DNA of 64,000 nucleotides from the NCBI RefSeq assembly GCF_947169445.1, contig NZ_CAMVPU010000004.1, positions 1-64,000 on the forward strand. Reading direction: 5' to 3'. Shown here piece by piece: positions 61,965 through 64,000 of this stretch (positions are counted from its first letter, which is position 1; every line of letters starts with the position of its first letter). The notes beneath the pieces were generated by a model. It was given only the letters and a program-made list of their open reading frames with translations. It did no database searches and had not been told where the DNA came from. The translations under genes were made by a program, and so were the position numbers. Source of the DNA: an uncultured Butyrivibrio sp. Lineage in GTDB: Bacteria > Bacillota > Clostridia > Lachnospirales > Lachnospiraceae.

Positions 61965-63611
61965 TCAAATAACTGTAATTGGAAGCTGAATATCCTCTGA
62001 TATCTGTGTAGCAAAAGCCCAAACCTTATCTTCCTCTTCCCTCGTAAACTCTATTTTAGTTAGATTTGAAACATTGTCTCTGTTAATACTGATTAACATT
62101 GGATTTTCGTTGCTTAAAGATGCATTTTGATTATATTCGAACTGCAGATAACCTTTTGAAAACATAGAGGTTCTCTTGAAAATCATTCCAGTTACTGATG
62201 GTCCGTCAAATTCAGCCCGAAGTGTCCCTTGCATTCCAGTTCTTGTTAACATAGGAACACCATATTTTATTTTATGGTTGCTAACTCCAAGATATGCTCC
62301 TGAACTAAGTTCAAACTTCATAAAATTTCTAAGCTTCATTTTTGGTTCTTCAGAATCTTCTGAAACAACCTTATCTGGTACAGTATCTACCTCATGATTA
62401 TGAGTTGCTGTCTGTATTTTACCCTTTAATGTGTTTTCCCAATTATTATCATTGCAGATTGCATCCCATTCCGCCTCATTAACCAACACTCTTCTGGGTT
62501 TTGTTCCCTCCTCATCACCCACAACACCAAGTTCGCACAGCTGATCCATAATTCTTGATGCTCTGTTGAACCCAAGCTTAAACCGTCTCTGTATTAATCC
62601 AATTGATGCCTTCTGCTCCTCAATAATCAACGCGCCTGCATCGGCAATATATTCATCAAGACCAGGTGAATAATCTCTCCCAGAAGAATAATCTTTCTCT
62701 TTCAATTTTGCCATCATAAAAATTCCGGCCATTTTCATCTGCAGAGATTTAAGATTTGATCCTTCTTTAGCAGTAATTGTTCTCAAAGTATTATCTATGT
62801 TTTCACCTTCAGCATGCGCACTCTGACATCTATCCGTTATGCTCTGATTCTTAACAATCATTTCTCCAGGAACATAGAGCTTCTCCGCCCCTTCAGCCTC
62901 TATTATCAGTTTTGATTCTGCCTTATTAGCAAGACAGAATGTAACCTTACAGGGGATATTTGAAAGATAATCTTTTTTTAATACTTTTGAAGATGTGACA
63001 GCAGAAATAATTATCAGGTGTATGCCCGCTATCCGACCATTTCGAAGTATCTCAGATATGTCGCCAGCCACATCGTTATCAAGATTGGCATCTGAAAAAT
63101 CATCTATGATAAAGAACAACTCTGGCATGCATTGTTCGCCTTTTTCCGCACACAACGCATTATATGAATATAGATCCTTTTTCATAGCGGCCGCAAAACT
63201 CATTAAGCGTTTCTTTGTTTCATGTGCAATAAAAGAAATAGTGCTTGCAAGTTTTTCACTATCTGTAATGATCGGAAGATACATATATGGCGCCGACTGA
63301 AATGCGGCATATTCAACCATTTTTGAGTCATAAATTATAAGTCGTACCTTATCAGCAGTTGCTCGATTAAGAATTGTAACAAGAACAGTCTGCATAAAGG
63401 CAGTTTTTCCACTTCCTGTAAAACCACATACCAACATATGTGGGATATCATGCATATCGTATATTATCAGTGTGCCATCCTGCCTTTTTCCAAAAGGTAC
63501 GGGAATATCTCCCACTGCATTTTGGTACTCAGTACTCTTTAATATATTTCTGCCATCTAACTCTGCGTTATTTTTTGCTACTTCAGATGTCATTTGCATC
63601 GATTCAGCCAT
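61965..63611 (-). CDS. FtsK/SpoIIIE-type translocase with C-terminal PH-like domain
   Basis: The 548-residue protein starts behind AAAGGA. The RecA-like motor has Walker A 'GFTGSGKTAF' at 63-72 and Walker B 'LFFIIDDFSD' at 165-174. A winged-helix gamma-type domain follows near 325-390 ('IGLIQRRFKLGFNRASRIMD'), which in FtsK binds KOPS DNA. The last 130 residues resemble bacterial PH-like domains ('LGVSNHKIKYGVPMLTRTG', 'SKGYLQFEYNQN'). There are no membrane helices. Genes of this form occur in type VII secretion loci and as defence or conjugation ATPases. Its neighbours are an AAA ATPase and a TPR protein. Confidence 0.85.
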   Translation of the reverse strand: MAESMQMTSEVAKNNAELDGRNILKSTEYQNAVGDIPVPFGKRQDGTLIIYDMHDIPHMLVCGFTGSGKTAFMQTVLVTILNRATADKVRLIIYDSKMVEYAAFQSAPYMYLPIITDSEKLASTISFIAHETKKRLMSFAAAMKKDLYSYNALCAEKGEQCMPELFFIIDDFSDANLDNDVAGDISEILRNGRIAGIHLIIISAVTSSKVLKKDYLSNIPCKVTFCLANKAESKLIIEAEGAEKLYVPGEMIVKNQSITDRCQSAHAEGENIDNTLRTITAKEGSNLKSLQMKMAGIFMMAKLKEKDYSSGRDYSPGLDEYIADAGALIIEEQKASIGLIQRRFKLGFNRASRIMDQLCELGVVGDEEGTKPRRVLVNEAEWDAICNDNNWENTLKGKIQTATHNHEVDTVPDKVVSEDSEEPKMKLRNFMKFELSSGAYLGVSNHKIKYGVPMLTRTGMQGTLRAEFDGPSVTGMIFKRTSMFSKGYLQFEYNQNASLSNENPMLISINRDNVSNLTKIEFTREEEDKVWAFATQISEDIQLPITVI

Positions 63612-63615
63612 TTTA

Positions 63616-64000
63616 TTATCCTTTTTCTACTGCGTTACAAACATCTTCTTCAGTTATCATACTAAGGTCAATCTTCGGATCATAGGACATCTCAGTTCTT
63701 TTCGCCTGCTGAGTAACAATTTTTTCAAAAACGTTTCTTACACCACGGCCATTTCCAATATCTGCTGGATTTATAGATTCAAAATATATCTTCAACTGCT
63801 CTTTCGCTGTTTCTGTAAGCTTATACTGATTTTTAACACATAGAGATACAAGTATTTCCAAAAGCTGCGTGGAAGTATAATCGCTAAAATGAATGTACCT
63901 ATTAAAACGTGACTCTAATCCTGGATTAGAATGAATAAACTCATCCATCAGGTCATCATATCCAGCAACAATCACCACCAAATCATCTCTTTTATCTTCC
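63616..64000 (-). CDS. SpoVK/CbbX-type AAA+ ATPase, C-terminal part (partial)
   Basis: The reading frame is open to the window edge, so the 5' end lies outside. The visible part begins 'EDKRDDLVVIVAGYDDLMDE', then 'FIHSNPGLESRFNRYIHFSD', a pore-loop and sensor-type AAA+ segment, and ends with the AAA lid ('NGRGVRNVFEKIVTQQAKR'). SpoVK, CbbX and type VII EccA belong to this group. It is 4 nt upstream of the FtsK-like gene and in the same unit, a pairing that also occurs in ESX-type secretion systems. Confidence 0.85.
   Translation of the reverse strand, partial: EDKRDDLVVIVAGYDDLMDEFIHSNPGLESRFNRYIHFSDYTSTQLLEILVSLCVKNQYKLTETAKEQLKIYFESINPADIGNGRGVRNVFEKIVTQQAKRTEMSYDPKIDLSMITEEDVCNAVEKG

Noticed and set aside
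1..64000. CRISPR arrays, rRNA, tRNA or insertion-sequence transposases
   Set aside because: No regularly spaced repeats, RNA gene signatures or DDE/HUH transposase motifs were found on reading.

Overview
The window looks like a large conjugative element (megaplasmid or integrative conjugative element) of a Lachnospiraceae-type Clostridium relative; Butyrivibrio, Pseudobutyrivibrio or Roseburia would all fit, but no rRNA or housekeeping gene settles it. The evidence is the Gram-positive style type IV secretion genes (VirD4, VirB4, VirB6-like, PrgI/VirB3-like, NlpC/P60), strong AGGAGG-type ribosome sites, a DUF5688-like protein, a DUF6465-like protein and many small zinc-ribbon membrane proteins. 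No relaxase, replication or partition gene is recognisable, so the element probably extends beyond the window.

Layout. 1-419 is the end of a type I restriction specificity subunit. 501-39350 is the conjugation and envelope region, almost entirely on the + strand: unknown proteins, an HD-GYP protein, a 1244-residue helicase-like ATPase, VirD4, a pilin-like protein, VirB6-like and PrgI-like membrane proteins, a thioester/leucine-rich-repeat adhesin, two VirB4-type ATPases, a HAD nucleotidase-like protein, an anchored HEFGH peptidase with its own repressor, a 1908-residue P60 wall hydrolase, secreted and anchored proteins, a SipW-like signal peptidase and a SleB-type hydrolase. 39402-41734 is a divergent pair: an XRE repressor (-) and a sigma-70 family factor (+). 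41825-50916 holds proteins that share a near-identical N-terminal zinc ribbon. 51429-57883 holds a tyrosine recombinase, a nuclease-like protein, a DUF6465 protein, a SUV3-type helicase and a voltage-gated K+ channel. 58237-64000 (-) holds small immunity-like proteins, two PASTA-like lipoproteins, a TPR protein, an FtsK-type translocase and the end of a SpoVK/CbbX-type AAA ATPase.

Main observation. Sixteen copies of one promoter-like element (-35-like GCAGGAAA, about 14 nt, then TAATAT within TTCGTAATATCC) lie 25 to 130 bp upstream of nearly every gene or gene group from 521 to 38182. Most directly follow a rho-independent terminator. I saw no copy after the sigma-factor gene. That gene has a normal SigA-type promoter (TTGAAA, 17 nt, TATACT) and a leader with two tandem copies of a structured element. 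The repressor promoter carries a perfect palindrome over its -35. I infer a self-contained switch: repressor and leader control the sigma factor, and the sigma factor fires the dispersed conjugation regulon. Three promoter copies precede non-coding DNA or a long leader, and together with a GC-rich 450-bp gap before virD4 this gives three candidate structured RNAs (6385-6463, 10500-10890, 25697-25980).
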